Notes under the pieces: model-generated | Seen by the model: only the letters and a program-made list of their open reading frames with translations | Told to the model about the DNA's origin: nothing | Databases searched by the model: none | Program-made: the position numbers and the translations under genes | NCBI RefSeq assembly: GCF_007828215.1 | Contig: NZ_VIUE01000009.1 | Location: forward strand, 86,167 to 150,166 | DNA length: 64,000 bases | Source of the DNA: Pseudomonas sp. SJZ074 | Lineage (GTDB): Bacteria > Pseudomonadota > Gammaproteobacteria > Pseudomonadales > Pseudomonadaceae | Direction of reading: 5' to 3' | Part shown: one piece after another, positions 17,381 through 26,511 of the stretch | Numbering within the stretch: the stretch's first letter is position 1 | Layout: each line of letters opens with the position of its first letter

Positions 17381-17668
17381 ATGAAGTGCATCATTCTAAC
17401 GGCCATTGCCCTGGCGGCGCTTCCATTAAGTTATGCACAGGCCCAGCAGCCGACGATTCCGGTAACCCCGCCCAGTGTGCCTGGTTCGCCCGGTACCGCC
17501 ACACCGATGCCCTACCCACCGGTTGCGCCCAGCAGTGTGCCCAAGGCCGGTCCCGAAAATGGCGGGCCGCCCTTGTTGCCACCGATCGAGATGCCCAGGC
17601 CGCCGAAGGATCAGCCGCTGCCGGGAATGGAGGTGAAGCCGCCCAAGGCCAAGTCCCCGGGGGGCTGA
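17381..17668 (+). CDS. small proline-rich exported protein
   Basis: A 95-residue protein from ATG 17381 (in-frame GTG 17378 is possible). It has a signal peptide (CIILTAIALAALPLSYAQAQ) and then a mature chain dominated by Pro, Gly, Val and Lys (PVTPPSVPGSPGTATPMPYP) with no recognisable domain. Probably periplasmic and disordered. No function is proposed. Confidence 0.65.
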   Translation: MKCIILTAIALAALPLSYAQAQQPTIPVTPPSVPGSPGTATPMPYPPVAPSSVPKAGPENGGPPLLPPIEMPRPPKDQPLPGMEVKPPKAKSPGG

Positions 17669-17698
17669 ACTTCATTTCTGCTTGAAGACGACTCCTCC

Positions 17699-17787
17699 TG
17701 TGGGAGCGGGCTTGCTCGCGAAGGCGTCGAATCAGCAGCATTGATGTTGATTGAGACACCGCTTTCGCGAGCAAGCCCGCTCCTACA
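17699..17787. repeat. REPIN
   Basis: Inverted pair of GTGGGAGCGGGCTTGCTCGC-type REPs (the right unit has TCCTAC in place of TCCCAC), about 89 bases, between two convergent genes. Confidence 0.9.
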
Positions 17788-17800
17788 AGGGGATGTACGC

Positions 17801-18274
17801 CTAGACCTGCTGCGACAGCAACTGCCCATCAGCCATGCGCAGGCGCTTGGACAGGGAGACGGCGAGGGCGCGGATGATTTTTGCGGCGACCTTGGGAGCG
17901 TCGTTGAGCATTTTTTCCAGGGAATCCTTGCCCAGGTTCAGCAGCTGGCAATCACTGGCGGCGATGCAACTGGCCGAACGCCGTTCGCCATCGAGCACCG
18001 CCATCTCACCGAACGCCCGGCCGCTGCGCAGGGTGGCGATGGTCACCGCTTGCCCGTCGGGACCGGTCTTCTGCACGGCCACCTGGCCAGTGTGGATGAT
18101 GCACATGAAGCTGCCGGCATCGCCCTCGCGGAAAATCGCTTCGCCCTGGGCGATGGCGCTGATGCTGAAGTAACCCGACGCGGCGGCGAAGTCGACGGGC
18201 AGCAACTGATCGAACAGGCCGCAGTCCATCAGCCAGTGGCGGATTTCGTTGTTCAGTAAGGTCGGTTCTGGCAT
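17801..18274 (-). CDS. stand-alone cyclic nucleotide-binding domain protein
   Basis: A 157-residue protein starting at ATG 18274; the upstream open frame to 18427 only translates a REPIN. Residues about 25-130 are a cNMP-binding beta roll (AIFREGDAGSFMCIIHTGQV) with the phosphate-binding cassette GRAFGEMAVLDGERRSASCI. There is no C-terminal Crp helix-turn-helix and no kinase or channel domain. It may sense cAMP or c-di-GMP and act through a partner, or serve as a structural module. Function not assigned. Confidence 0.82.
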   Translation of the reverse strand: MPEPTLLNNEIRHWLMDCGLFDQLLPVDFAAASGYFSISAIAQGEAIFREGDAGSFMCIIHTGQVAVQKTGPDGQAVTIATLRSGRAFGEMAVLDGERRSASCIAASDCQLLNLGKDSLEKMLNDAPKVAAKIIRALAVSLSKRLRMADGQLLSQQV

Positions 18275-18338
18275 GGCTTTACGGTCTTTTTTCTTGTGTC
18301 TATTGCGGTTTCGGATTGGCTGGGTTTCAACAGAGCCC

Positions 18339-18428
18339 TGTGGGAGCGGGCTTGCCCGCGAACACGGACTGACATTCAACGGATGCGTCGACTGACATAC
18401 CGAATTCGCGAGCAAGCCCGCTCCCACA
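18339..18428. repeat. REPIN
   Basis: Inverted pair of GTGGGAGCGGGCTTGCYCGC-type REPs, about 90 bases, upstream of the cNMP-binding gene and after the end of the oligopeptidase gene. Confidence 0.9.
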
Positions 18429-18476
18429 ATTTGAGACCGCGTCGTTCCCTAAGACCCGGTCCTCAACCAGAGTTCC

Positions 18477-20531
18477 TCAAGCCTTGCCCCAAATCTTCAA
18501 CACAAATGCATATTCGAGCGCTACGTCACGCAATCCCTGGTAGCGTCCGCTCATTCCACCGTGGCCTGCGCCCAGTTCGGTCTTGAGCAGCAATGGGTTG
18601 TCATCGGTCTTGGTGGCGCGCAATTTCGCGACCCATTTGGCCGCTTCCCAATACTGCACGCGGCTGTCGTTGTAACCGGCGATGACCAGCAGCGCCGGGT
18701 ACGCCTGGGCGCGGACGTTTTCGTAGGGCGCATAGGCCCTGATCCGATCATAGACGTCCGGCTCCTCCGGATTGCCCCATTCGTCGTATTCGGTGACGGT
18801 CAGTGGCAGGTCCGGGTCGAGCATGGTGTTGAGCACATCGACGAACGGCACTTCGGCAATCGCGACCTTGAACAGCTCCGGGCGTTGATTGAGGACCGCG
18901 CCGATCAGCAGGCCACCGGCGCTGCCGCCGCTGATCGCCAGTTGTTCGGCAGTGGTAAAGCCATTGGCGATCAGGTGCTCGGCGCACGCGATGAAGTCGC
19001 TGAAGGTGTTGTGTTTGTGTTCCTGCTTGCCGGCGCGGTACCAGGCTTCGCCGAGTTCGCCGCCACCACGCACATGGGCGATGGCAAAGGCGATGCCGCG
19101 GTCGAGCAGGCTCAGTCGTGCATGGGAGAACCACGGATCGAGGCTTTCACCATAGGCGCCGTAGCCATACAGATACAGCGGCACCGGTTGGCCGAGGGCT
19201 TCGCGCTTGACCACCAGGCTGATGGGCACCTGGGTGCCGTCCGGTGCTGTCGCCCACAGACGCTGGCTGACATAGGCATCGGCGTCGAACGGGCCCAACA
19301 CGGGGGTTTGCTTGAGGACCACCTGCGCGCCACTGGCAAGGTCCAACTGACGGATCTGCGCCGGGCGGTTCAGGGCCTCATAGCGCAGGCGGATGCGCTC
19401 ACTGGCGAACTCCAGGCTGTTCTGCACATGCAGGCTATAGGCTGCATCCGGCAGTTGCACGCGATAAGCCGGCAAATCCTGTGGATGCACCTCGATGATC
19501 GGCAGGCCACCCTCCCGCAGGCTCAAGGTCATGGCGCCGGCGTTCAGGCTCAGCCCATCGATCATCACCGTGTCGCTGTGGGGAATCAGGTTCCGCCAGT
19601 CGGCCTCGGTTGGCGCCATGCCCGTGTCGGGGGCCTGGTACAGCGCGAAATTGATCCCGTCGCGATTGGTGCGGATCAGCCAGGTCCATTGGCCGTCGAG
19701 CAGGCCGTGGTCGACGTCGTATTCGTGATGCTCCACCCGGGGCGCCAGGCAGGTGAAGGGCAGTTGAGGTTGGGCGGCATCCAGTACCCAGACTTCGCTG
19801 GTGGTCTTGCTGCCCAGGGACAGGATCAACTGCCGCTCGGAGCTCGAACGGTAGCAATGCAGAAAGAAGCGTCCGTCCGGCTCATGAAACACTTCTTCGG
19901 CGGCAGTGCCATCAAGGCGATAGCGCCAAAGTTTGTGGGGCCGGTGGGTTTCGTCCAGTTCGCCGAAAAACAGCGTCAGGCTGTCGTTGGCCCAGGTCAT
20001 GCTGCCGTCGCAGTTTTCGAAGGACAGTTCGCTGACCTTGTCGTTGGACAGCTCCTTCACGAACAGCGTATAGATTTCGTCGCCCGTGGTGTCCAGGCTA
20101 TAGGCCAGGCGCTGGTGGTCGGGGCTGATGCTGAACGCACCGAGGGAAAAGAAACCGCCACCTGCCAGAGCGTTCGGGTCCAGCAGCAACTGCTCGTAGT
20201 GTTCGTCCACGGTCAGGCTATCGTCCGCCGGACGCGGGCAGCGATAGTGGCGCGGGTATTCGTCGCCGGCCGTGGTGCGGGTGTAGTACAGATAGGGACC
20301 CCAGGGCGAGGGCAGGGACAGATCAGTCTCGAGGATCCGTCCCTTGATTTCCTGGAACAGGGTTTCGCGCAGTTCGGCCTGGTCGGCGAGTTGGTCTTCC
20401 TGGAAGCGATTTTCGGCCTTGAGGTAGTCGAGCACCGCGTCGGTGTCGCGTTCCTGCAGCCAGGCATACGGGTCGACACCGGGGTCCTTGCGGGCTACCG
20501 GGGCGTTGGAAACATGGGCGGATAAGGACAT
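18477..20531 (-). CDS. ptrB: oligopeptidase B (prolyl oligopeptidase family, S9A)
   Basis: A 684-residue serine peptidase from ATG 20531. An N-terminal beta-propeller gates the C-terminal alpha/beta hydrolase. The catalytic triad is S537 in ISGGSAGGLL, D622 in AGYNDSRVQYWEA and H657 in GAGHGGMSGRY. Other S9A hallmarks are YLYGYGAYGESLDPWF, FAIAHVRGGGELGEAWY and DVYDRIRAYAPYENV. Oligopeptidase B cleaves short peptides after Lys or Arg in the cytoplasm. The gene appears monocistronic and diverges from the membrane-protein gene at 20622. Confidence 0.93.
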   Translation of the reverse strand: MSLSAHVSNAPVARKDPGVDPYAWLQERDTDAVLDYLKAENRFQEDQLADQAELRETLFQEIKGRILETDLSLPSPWGPYLYYTRTTAGDEYPRHYRCPRPADDSLTVDEHYEQLLLDPNALAGGGFFSLGAFSISPDHQRLAYSLDTTGDEIYTLFVKELSNDKVSELSFENCDGSMTWANDSLTLFFGELDETHRPHKLWRYRLDGTAAEEVFHEPDGRFFLHCYRSSSERQLILSLGSKTTSEVWVLDAAQPQLPFTCLAPRVEHHEYDVDHGLLDGQWTWLIRTNRDGINFALYQAPDTGMAPTEADWRNLIPHSDTVMIDGLSLNAGAMTLSLREGGLPIIEVHPQDLPAYRVQLPDAAYSLHVQNSLEFASERIRLRYEALNRPAQIRQLDLASGAQVVLKQTPVLGPFDADAYVSQRLWATAPDGTQVPISLVVKREALGQPVPLYLYGYGAYGESLDPWFSHARLSLLDRGIAFAIAHVRGGGELGEAWYRAGKQEHKHNTFSDFIACAEHLIANGFTTAEQLAISGGSAGGLLIGAVLNQRPELFKVAIAEVPFVDVLNTMLDPDLPLTVTEYDEWGNPEEPDVYDRIRAYAPYENVRAQAYPALLVIAGYNDSRVQYWEAAKWVAKLRATKTDDNPLLLKTELGAGHGGMSGRYQGLRDVALEYAFVLKIWGKA

Positions 20532-20621
20532 GAAAGGCTCTCGAACATATTCATGGCGCACGTCTGGGCAGCCTGACGGGCGAAAAGCCGTTACTATAAG
20601 CGCCTCTTTGCCTGCCTTGCC

Positions 20622-21101
20622 ATGGACACCATGACCGAGAACGACTATCTGATCGCCTGGGGCCTCTACGCCTTCGCCGCACTGGGCTGCCTGCTGGTAT
20701 GGATGCGCCTCACCCGCTGGATGTGGCGCTGGTTGCGCGAGCCGCTGCGGTTGCTGGTGGCGGTGTTGCTGTTCTGCCCCACCATTGTCGACCCGGTGAA
20801 GGACAAATTCGCCCCGGCTCTGGCCATTGTTGCCCTGGACATTCTGTTCAAGGTGGGCAACAACGTCTGGCGCGCGGCGTCCGATCTGCTCATGTACGGC
20901 ATGATCGCCTTCGGCGTCTATTTGATCTTCGCATTGATCCGCTTCCCCATCGAGCGTGCATCCAACGCCCGCAAGGAGCGGGCCGCCGCCGCTGATGCGG
21001 AGGATGACGAGCCGCCGTTCGGTGTAGCCGGCGATGACCGTTACGGTCGCCCGCCGGTACCGAGCAATCCCCAGCGTTCACGTATCGAGCCGCGTCTGTA
21101 A
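20622..21101 (+). CDS. conserved inner membrane protein
   Basis: About 159 residues from ATG 20622; ATG 20631 (MTENDYLIAWGLYAF) is an equally good start, and neither has a clear ribosome site. Three hydrophobic segments are seen at about 12-30, 40-60 and 85-108, followed by a charged, disordered-looking tail (ERAAAADAEDDEPPFG). It is the first gene of a tight run with the YafJ amidotransferase and DUF2937 genes (gaps of 32 and 12 bases). No function recognised. Confidence 0.75.
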   Translation: MDTMTENDYLIAWGLYAFAALGCLLVWMRLTRWMWRWLREPLRLLVAVLLFCPTIVDPVKDKFAPALAIVALDILFKVGNNVWRAASDLLMYGMIAFGVYLIFALIRFPIERASNARKERAAAADAEDDEPPFGVAGDDRYGRPPVPSNPQRSRIEPRL

Positions 21102-21133
21102 CCCGGCCTGCCCCTTCAAGCGAGAGTCCGAGC

Positions 21134-21910
21134 ATGTGTGAGTTACTGGGCATGAGTGCCAATGTGCCGACCGACATCGTGTTCAGCTTCACCGGCCTGA
21201 TGCAGCGCGGCGGCAAGACCGGGCCGCACCGGGACGGGTGGGGTATCGCGTTCTATGAAGGCCGTGGCCTGCGCCTGTTTCAGGACCCCGCGGCCAGCAG
21301 TGAGTCGGAAGTGGCGAACCTGGTACAGCGCTATCCGATCAAGAGCGAAGTGGTGATCGGGCATATCCGCCAGGCCAATGTCGGCAAGGTTTGCCTCTCC
21401 AACACCCACCCGTTCGTGCGCGAGCTGTGGGGACGGAACTGGTGTTTTGCCCATAACGGCCAGCTCGCGGGTTTCCAGCCGGCGGTAAGTTTTTACCGCC
21501 CGGTGGGCGATACCGACAGCGAAGCGGCGTTCTGCGACCTGCTCAACCGCGTGCGCCAGGCTTTTCCGGAGCCGGTGGAGGTTGAGCAATTGCTGCCCTC
21601 GCTGATCCAGGCCTGTTCCGAGTACCGCAGCAAGGGTGTGTTCAATTGCCTGCTCAGCGACGGCGACTGGCTGTTCTGCTATTGCTCGACCAAACTGGCC
21701 CAGATCACCCGTCGCGCGCCGTTTGGCCCGGCGCGGCTCAAGGACGTGGATGTGATTGTGGATTTCCAGGCCGAAACCACGCCCAACGACGTGGTCACGG
21801 TGATCGCCACCGAACCCTTGACCGAAAACGAAACCTGGACCCGCTACGAACCGGGCCAATGGAGCCTGTGGCGACGCGGCGAATGCGTCAGCCATGGCCG
21901 CACCGAATAA
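21134..21910 (+). CDS. class II glutamine amidotransferase (YafJ family)
   Basis: A 258-residue Ntn-type glutaminase domain protein. After removal of Met the chain begins with the catalytic Cys (MCELLGMSANVP). Other family hallmarks are the GGKTGPHRDGWGIAFYEG loop, VIGHIRQANVG, THPFVRELWGRNWCFAHNG and GDTDSEAAFCDLLNRV. It carries no synthetase domain, so the ammonia acceptor or hydrolysed glutamyl compound is unknown. It lies in a probable operon with the membrane proteins on both sides. Confidence 0.9.
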   Translation: MCELLGMSANVPTDIVFSFTGLMQRGGKTGPHRDGWGIAFYEGRGLRLFQDPAASSESEVANLVQRYPIKSEVVIGHIRQANVGKVCLSNTHPFVRELWGRNWCFAHNGQLAGFQPAVSFYRPVGDTDSEAAFCDLLNRVRQAFPEPVEVEQLLPSLIQACSEYRSKGVFNCLLSDGDWLFCYCSTKLAQITRRAPFGPARLKDVDVIVDFQAETTPNDVVTVIATEPLTENETWTRYEPGQWSLWRRGECVSHGRTE

Positions 21911-21922
21911 GGACGTCACGTT

Positions 21923-22465
21923 ATGTTGCTCAGTTATCTACGGCTGGTGTTGTTTGCAGTGGGCCTTCTGGTCGGGGTCCAGGTACCGGGTTTCATCAGC
22001 GATTACGCCAAGCGGGTCGAAGCACACCTGATCGAGGCCCAGAACGGCCTGCAAGGGTTTCAGGGCACCGCCAACCAGTTTTTCAAGGGTGACATGCAGG
22101 CCCTGGTGGCCCATTACCGTGCCAGTGAGGACCCGATCTTTCGCAGCGATGCCGACAGCCTGAACACCCTGCTGGTGCGCCAGCAGGCGCTGGACAAGCA
22201 ATACCAGGCGATGAAAGGCCCGTGGTATATCCGCTTGTTGCAAGTGGTGCTGGCCGCCGATCCGGACATCCGCAAGGAAACCTGGAACGGCTACAGCTAC
22301 CAGATCCTGCTGACCCCCGAAGCGATGATCTGGGGCATCGGCGGCGCCATGCTGCTGTCGTTCGGCCTGGAATGCCTGTTCCGCCTGATCGACTGGGTGG
22401 TGCTGGGTGGCAAGCGCCTGCGCCAGAGCCGACCGATTGAAGAGCGGGATTTGCGCGGGCTGTAA
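21923..22465 (+). CDS. DUF2937 family membrane protein
   Basis: A 180-residue protein with a first membrane helix at about residues 3-22 (LRLVLFAVGLLVGVQVPGF), a soluble periplasm-facing helical middle (VEAHLIEAQNGLQGFQGTAN) and a second helix near 130-150 (MIWGIGGAMLLSFGLECLF). This layout matches DUF2937, of unknown function. Its ATG is 12 bases after the amidotransferase stop, so co-transcription is likely. A strong hairpin repeat follows the stop. Confidence 0.8.
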   Translation: MLLSYLRLVLFAVGLLVGVQVPGFISDYAKRVEAHLIEAQNGLQGFQGTANQFFKGDMQALVAHYRASEDPIFRSDADSLNTLLVRQQALDKQYQAMKGPWYIRLLQVVLAADPDIRKETWNGYSYQILLTPEAMIWGIGGAMLLSFGLECLFRLIDWVVLGGKRLRQSRPIEERDLRGL

Positions 22466-22486
22466 CACCGAGATCAAAACAGCTTT

Positions 22487-22520
22487 GTTGTGGCGAGGGG
22501 ATGAATCCCCTCGCCACAAC
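22487..22520. repeat. short perfect hairpin repeat (GTTGTGGCGAGGGG type)
   Basis: GTTGTGGCGAGGGG, a six-base loop ATGAAT, then the perfect complement. It belongs to a second repeat family in this window (others at 30966, 41738 and 45607), distinct from the REPINs, and may act as a transcript end. Confidence 0.8.
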
Positions 22521-22689
22521 AGCATTCCAACCAGACACTCCACCGTTTCCCACCCAATCAACTTTTTCTTATGACCCGTCCGCAATTTTATTCGTTGGAC
22601 GCGCCGCGCCGTGGGCCCAAGAATCGGCGCAACCGGTCTCTACGTTCGCAGCGTCGAGACTTATAACAATAAAACCGTGGAGAACCACC

Positions 22690-23976
22690 ATGAGTGCCCC
22701 TGACACACTCGGCGTCCCCCAATCCCAGGCCCGTTCCGGTCCGTTCGACTGGTATCGCAACATCAATCAGCAGGAACGCCGCACCTTCTGGAGCTGCAAG
22801 ATCGGTTATGCCCTGGACGGCATGGATACGCAGATGCTCAGTTTCGTGGTGCCGACCCTGATCGCGATGTGGGGTATCACCACCGGGCAAGCGGGGCTGA
22901 TCCACACCAGCACCCTGATCGCCTCGGCTATCGGCGGCTGGGTAGCCGGTATTCTTTCGGACCGCATCGGTCGGGTCCGCACCCTGCAACTGACCGTGTT
23001 GTGGTTCGCCTTCTTCACCTTCCTGTGTGGCCTGGCCCAGAGTTACGAACAACTGCTGATCGCCCGTACCCTGATGGGCTTCGGCTTCGGTGGCGAATGG
23101 ACCGCCGGCGCCGTGCTGATGGGCGAGGTGATCCGCGCCAAGGACCGCGGCAAGGCGGTTGGCATGGTGCAGGCGGGGTGGGCGCTGGGGTGGGGCATGA
23201 CAGCGATTCTGTATGCGCTGCTGTTCTCGGTGCTGGCGCCGGAAGACGCCTGGCGCGCCCTGTTCATGCTTGGCCTGGTCCCGGCGATATTCGTGATTTT
23301 CGTCCGGCGACTGGTCAAGGATCCAGAGATCTATAACCAGACCAAAGCGCGCGAGGAACCGAGCAATCCGGCGAGGTTCTACGAGATTTTCGCACCTGGC
23401 ATCCTCTTCACCACGATTCGCGCTTCGTTGCTGACCACCGGTGCGCTGGGTGGCTACTACGCCATCACCTCGTGGCTGCCGACCTTCCTGAAAAATGAAC
23501 GTGGCTTGAGCGTCCTGAGTACCGGTGGCTACCTGGCGATGGTGATTGTCGGGTCCTACGTGGGTTATGTCATCAGCGCCTACTTGACTGACATCCTGGG
23601 CCGCAAGAAGAACTTTGTCCTGTTCGCCATCGGTTCGTTCGTCATCGTGTTGCTGTACACCCAGATGCCGGTAAGCAATAACGTGATGCTCTGGCTCGGC
23701 TTCCCCCTGGGCTTCTTCGCGTCGGGGATGTTCAGCGGCATGGGCTCGTTCCTGACCGAGCTGTTTCCGACCCGTATCCGCGGTTCGGGCCAGGGTTTCT
23801 GCTACAACATCGGTCGGGCACTGGCGGCGCTGTTCCCGTTGCTGATCGGCCTGCTGAGCCAGAAGGTGCCCTTGAGTGTCGGTATCGGTGCGTTCGCAGC
23901 CGTGTCCTACGGCGTGGTGATCCTGGCGGCCCTCAGTCTGCCGGAAACCCAGGGCAAACAATTGGATGCCGACTAA
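22690..23976 (+). CDS. MFS transporter, probable 5-oxoproline or organic-acid permease
   Basis: A 428-residue major facilitator with about 12 membrane helices. ATG 22690 follows GGAG; the upstream open frame to 22501 begins inside a repeat. The loop 2-3 motif is GWVAGILSDRIGRVRTLQL, and FLTELFPTRIRGSGQGFCYN is the loop typical of aromatic acid/organic-acid:H+ symporters. It precedes pxpABC by 58 bases on the same strand, so it probably imports 5-oxoproline or a related acid for that enzyme. Substrate is inferred from context. Confidence 0.88.
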   Translation: MSAPDTLGVPQSQARSGPFDWYRNINQQERRTFWSCKIGYALDGMDTQMLSFVVPTLIAMWGITTGQAGLIHTSTLIASAIGGWVAGILSDRIGRVRTLQLTVLWFAFFTFLCGLAQSYEQLLIARTLMGFGFGGEWTAGAVLMGEVIRAKDRGKAVGMVQAGWALGWGMTAILYALLFSVLAPEDAWRALFMLGLVPAIFVIFVRRLVKDPEIYNQTKAREEPSNPARFYEIFAPGILFTTIRASLLTTGALGGYYAITSWLPTFLKNERGLSVLSTGGYLAMVIVGSYVGYVISAYLTDILGRKKNFVLFAIGSFVIVLLYTQMPVSNNVMLWLGFPLGFFASGMFSGMGSFLTELFPTRIRGSGQGFCYNIGRALAALFPLLIGLLSQKVPLSVGIGAFAAVSYGVVILAALSLPETQGKQLDAD

Positions 23977-24034
23977 CTGATAACCTGTGGGGCACATGCC
24001 CCATGGCCAGAAACAACCTACAGGAGCGTTCACA

Positions 24035-24787
24035 GTGAACCGCCTGCTATTGAACTGCGACATCGGCGAAAGCTTCGGCAACTGGACCATGGGTCTGGAC
24101 GCCGAGGTGATGCCCTTCATCGATTGCGCCAACATCGCCTGCGGTTTTCATGCCGGTGACCCGAGCATCATGCGCAAGACCGTCAGCCTGGCCCTGAGCC
24201 ATGGCGTAAAAATCGGCGCACACCCGGCCTATCAGGATCTGGCGGGTTTCGGCCGTCGCTCCATGGCCTACACCGCCCAGGAACTGCAGGACCTGCTGCA
24301 TTACCAGATCGGCGCCCTCGACGGCATTTGCCGGGCCCAGGGTGGGCGGGTCAGCTACGTCAAACCCCATGGCGCGATGTACAACGACATGATGGCCAAC
24401 CCGGCACAGTTGCGTGCTGTGATCCAGGCTGTCGCGGCCTACGACCCGCAGTTGCCGCTGATGCTGATGGCGACCCGGGACAACAGCGCCGCCCAGGCCC
24501 TGGGCGACGAATATGGCCTGACGTTGTGGTTCGAAGCTTTCGCCGACCGTGCCTACGACAGCGCCGGCCACCTGGTTTCACGGCAGTTGCCGGGCGCGGT
24601 GCATCACGACGCCGAGGTCATCATCGGGCAGGCCCTGACCATCGCCCGCGGCGACTCGTTGACCGCCACCGATGGCAGCGCGTTGCTCCTGCATGCCAAT
24701 ACCTTGTGCGTGCACGGCGACAACACCAGCTCCGTGGCGGCGGTGCAACGCATCCGTGAGGCACTGGACGGGCAGCGTGCATCATGA
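24035..24787 (+). CDS. pxpA: 5-oxoprolinase subunit A (LamB/YcsF family)
   Basis: A 250-residue protein from GTG 24035 behind AGGAGCG. Family signatures are [17 protein letters not shown] at the start, [26 protein letters not shown] and [13 protein letters not shown]; these His, Asp and Glu residues line the YcsF active site. With PxpB and PxpC it forms the prokaryotic ATP-dependent 5-oxoprolinase that opens pyroglutamate to glutamate, removing a damage product of glutamine and glutamate. The stop overlaps the pxpB start by four bases. Confidence 0.94.
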   Translation: MNRLLLNCDIGESFGNWTMGLDAEVMPFIDCANIACGFHAGDPSIMRKTVSLALSHGVKIGAHPAYQDLAGFGRRSMAYTAQELQDLLHYQIGALDGICRAQGGRVSYVKPHGAMYNDMMANPAQLRAVIQAVAAYDPQLPLMLMATRDNSAAQALGDEYGLTLWFEAFADRAYDSAGHLVSRQLPGAVHHDAEVIIGQALTIARGDSLTATDGSALLLHANTLCVHGDNTSSVAAVQRIREALDGQRAS

Positions 24788-25488
24788 AACCACGGGTGGA
24801 AGTGGTGGCGGTGGACTGCCTGATGGTGCGCCTGTTCGATGAGATCGCCGAGACCCACATGCCGTGGATGCTCGCTGCCAGCGAGCGCCTGCGCGAGGTG
24901 TTCGCCGAATACCTGATCGACCTGGTGCCGTCCTACACCACGCTCATGGTGCATTACGACATGCTGGCGCTGAACCCGGCACAGGCTCGGGATCTGGTCA
25001 ACGAGGCGCTGAACAATCTGTCCCCCGATGCCTGCTCGGTCGGCCAGCGCCATGTGCTGCCTGTGTGGTACGACCCCAGCGTCGGGCCTGAACTGAGCCT
25101 GTTGTCGAGCCGCAGCGGGTTGACGGTGGAACAGGTGATCCGTCGCCACAGCGAGCACGAATACCAGGTGTTTGCCCTGGGCTTTGCCCCCGGATTTGCC
25201 TTCATGGGGCTGGTGGACGAAGTACTGGCCGCGCCGCGCCTCGACACGCCGCGCAAGCGGGTGGCCGCGGGCAGCGTCGGCATTGCCGAGCGCCAGACCG
25301 CGGCGTACCCATTGGTGTCGCCCGGCGGCTGGAACCTGATCGGTCGTACTCCGGCCAAATTGTTCGATCGCGAACGTGACGGCTACAGCCTGATGCAGCC
25401 CGGCGACACGGTGCGTTTTGTCGCCGTGGATCACGCTGAATTCATCGCATTGGGTGGGGACGACACACCGCAGGAGGCCCTGGCATGA
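24784..25488 (+). CDS. pxpB: 5-oxoprolinase subunit B
   Basis: A 234-residue KipI-type protein (allophanate hydrolase subunit 1 fold). The [18 protein letters not shown] segment, [19 protein letters not shown] and [16 protein letters not shown] are diagnostic. It starts in an ATGA overlap with pxpA and ends in an ATGA overlap with pxpC. The three subunits act together on 5-oxoproline. KipI in Bacillus inhibits a sporulation kinase, but that role does not apply to this gene order. Confidence 0.94.
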   Translation: MKPRVEVVAVDCLMVRLFDEIAETHMPWMLAASERLREVFAEYLIDLVPSYTTLMVHYDMLALNPAQARDLVNEALNNLSPDACSVGQRHVLPVWYDPSVGPELSLLSSRSGLTVEQVIRRHSEHEYQVFALGFAPGFAFMGLVDEVLAAPRLDTPRKRVAAGSVGIAERQTAAYPLVSPGGWNLIGRTPAKLFDRERDGYSLMQPGDTVRFVAVDHAEFIALGGDDTPQEALA

Positions 25489-26405
25489 GCCGTTTGTTGA
25501 TCGAGGCCAGCACACCGCTGTGCCTGTTGCAGGACGGTGGCCGTTTCGGCGTCAGGCATCTGGGCGTGACCCAGGGCGGCGCGGCGGATTGGCTGTCGAT
25601 GGCCTGGGCCAACTGGATGCTGGGCAATGCCCTGGACGCGACGGTAGTGGAGATCACCCTCGGTGGCTTCACGGTGGTGGCTGAAGAGGATTGTGTATTG
25701 GCGCTGGCCGGGGCAGACCTCGGGGCACGGCTGGACGGCCAGGCCGTGGCAGCGTGGCGCTATTTCAGTTTGCGCAAGGGCCAGACCCTGTCGTTGACCC
25801 AACCTGTGCTGGGTGCTCGGGCGTACCTCGCGGCCCCCGGTGGGTTCGATGCACCGGCGGTGCTGGGCAGCCGGGCGACGGTGGTGCGTGAAGAGCTCGG
25901 CGGCCTGGATGGGCTGGGGCGAGCGCTGGGCCGTGGCGAGCACTTGAGCTATTCGGGCCCGGCCACGCCTCGGCCGATGCCGGGCAGGTTGATTCCGGAT
26001 TTCCAGCAGGCCCGGCCGCTGGACCTGATCCTGGGGGCGCAGAATGGCGCGTTCAGCGGACGGAGCCTGTTCGATGCGTTCAACACGCCTTGGACACTGG
26101 ACAGCCGCGCCGACCGCATGGGCATCCGCTTGCTGGGCGCCGGGCTGGAATACCAGGGACCTGCGATGATTTCCGAGGGCATTCCCCTGGGGGCCGTGCA
26201 GGTACCGCCGGACGGCCAGCCGATCGTGCTGCTCAACGACCGGCAGACCATTGGCGGCTACCCCCGCCTGGGCGCCTTGACGCCGTTGGCCCTGGCCCGG
26301 CTGGCGCAATGCCTGCCAGGCACGCAGGTGCGGTTGCGGCCGGTGGTGCAGGAGGTTGCGCATCGGCAGCAGGCGGAGTGTTTGCGCGGATTCATGGACC
26401 GCTGA
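25485..26405 (+). CDS. pxpC: 5-oxoprolinase subunit C
   Basis: A 306-residue KipA/allophanate hydrolase subunit 2-type protein. LQDGGRFGVRHLGVTQGGAA near residue 14, the EITLGGFTVVAEED strand, and SEGIPLGAVQVPPDGQPIVL near the end match the biotin-dependent carboxylase-like fold of PxpC. The ATGA overlap with pxpB shows translational coupling. A REPIN follows 5 bases after the stop. Confidence 0.94.
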   Translation: MSRLLIEASTPLCLLQDGGRFGVRHLGVTQGGAADWLSMAWANWMLGNALDATVVEITLGGFTVVAEEDCVLALAGADLGARLDGQAVAAWRYFSLRKGQTLSLTQPVLGARAYLAAPGGFDAPAVLGSRATVVREELGGLDGLGRALGRGEHLSYSGPATPRPMPGRLIPDFQQARPLDLILGAQNGAFSGRSLFDAFNTPWTLDSRADRMGIRLLGAGLEYQGPAMISEGIPLGAVQVPPDGQPIVLLNDRQTIGGYPRLGALTPLALARLAQCLPGTQVRLRPVVQEVAHRQQAECLRGFMDR

Positions 26406-26408
26406 AAG

Positions 26409-26487
26409 CATCGCGAGCAGGCTCGCTCCCACAGGGATCTTATGGATGACAAAGATCCGGTGTGGGAGCGAGCCCTGCTCGCGATGA
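26409..26487. repeat. REPIN (GCGAGCAGGCT type)
   Basis: Inverted REP pair, GCGAGCAGGCTCGCTCCCAC and GTGGGAGCGAGCCCTGCTCG (one inserted C in the right unit), separated by about 32 bases, between the convergent pxpC and VWA genes. Confidence 0.88.
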
Positions 26488-26511
26488 GGTCCGAATGGTC
26501 GACAAGAATCT

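Noticed and set aside
18275..18427. N-terminal extension of the cNMP-binding protein
   Set aside because: It translates a REPIN (giving MGAGLLAN-type residues, which also appear in other frames over REPs).
13076..18428. Possible CRISPR array from repeated 20-base units
   Set aside because: The units are inverted pairs with irregular spacing between genes, not direct repeats with regular spacers; they are REPINs.
18561..20525. 654-codon open frame on the plus strand
   Set aside because: It lies antisense to the oligopeptidase B gene, which carries the full catalytic triad; long antisense frames are expected at this GC content.
22588..24135. 515-codon open frame on the minus strand
   Set aside because: It is antisense to the MFS transporter and pxpA, and is rich in Gln, His and Arg, as is usual for shadow frames.
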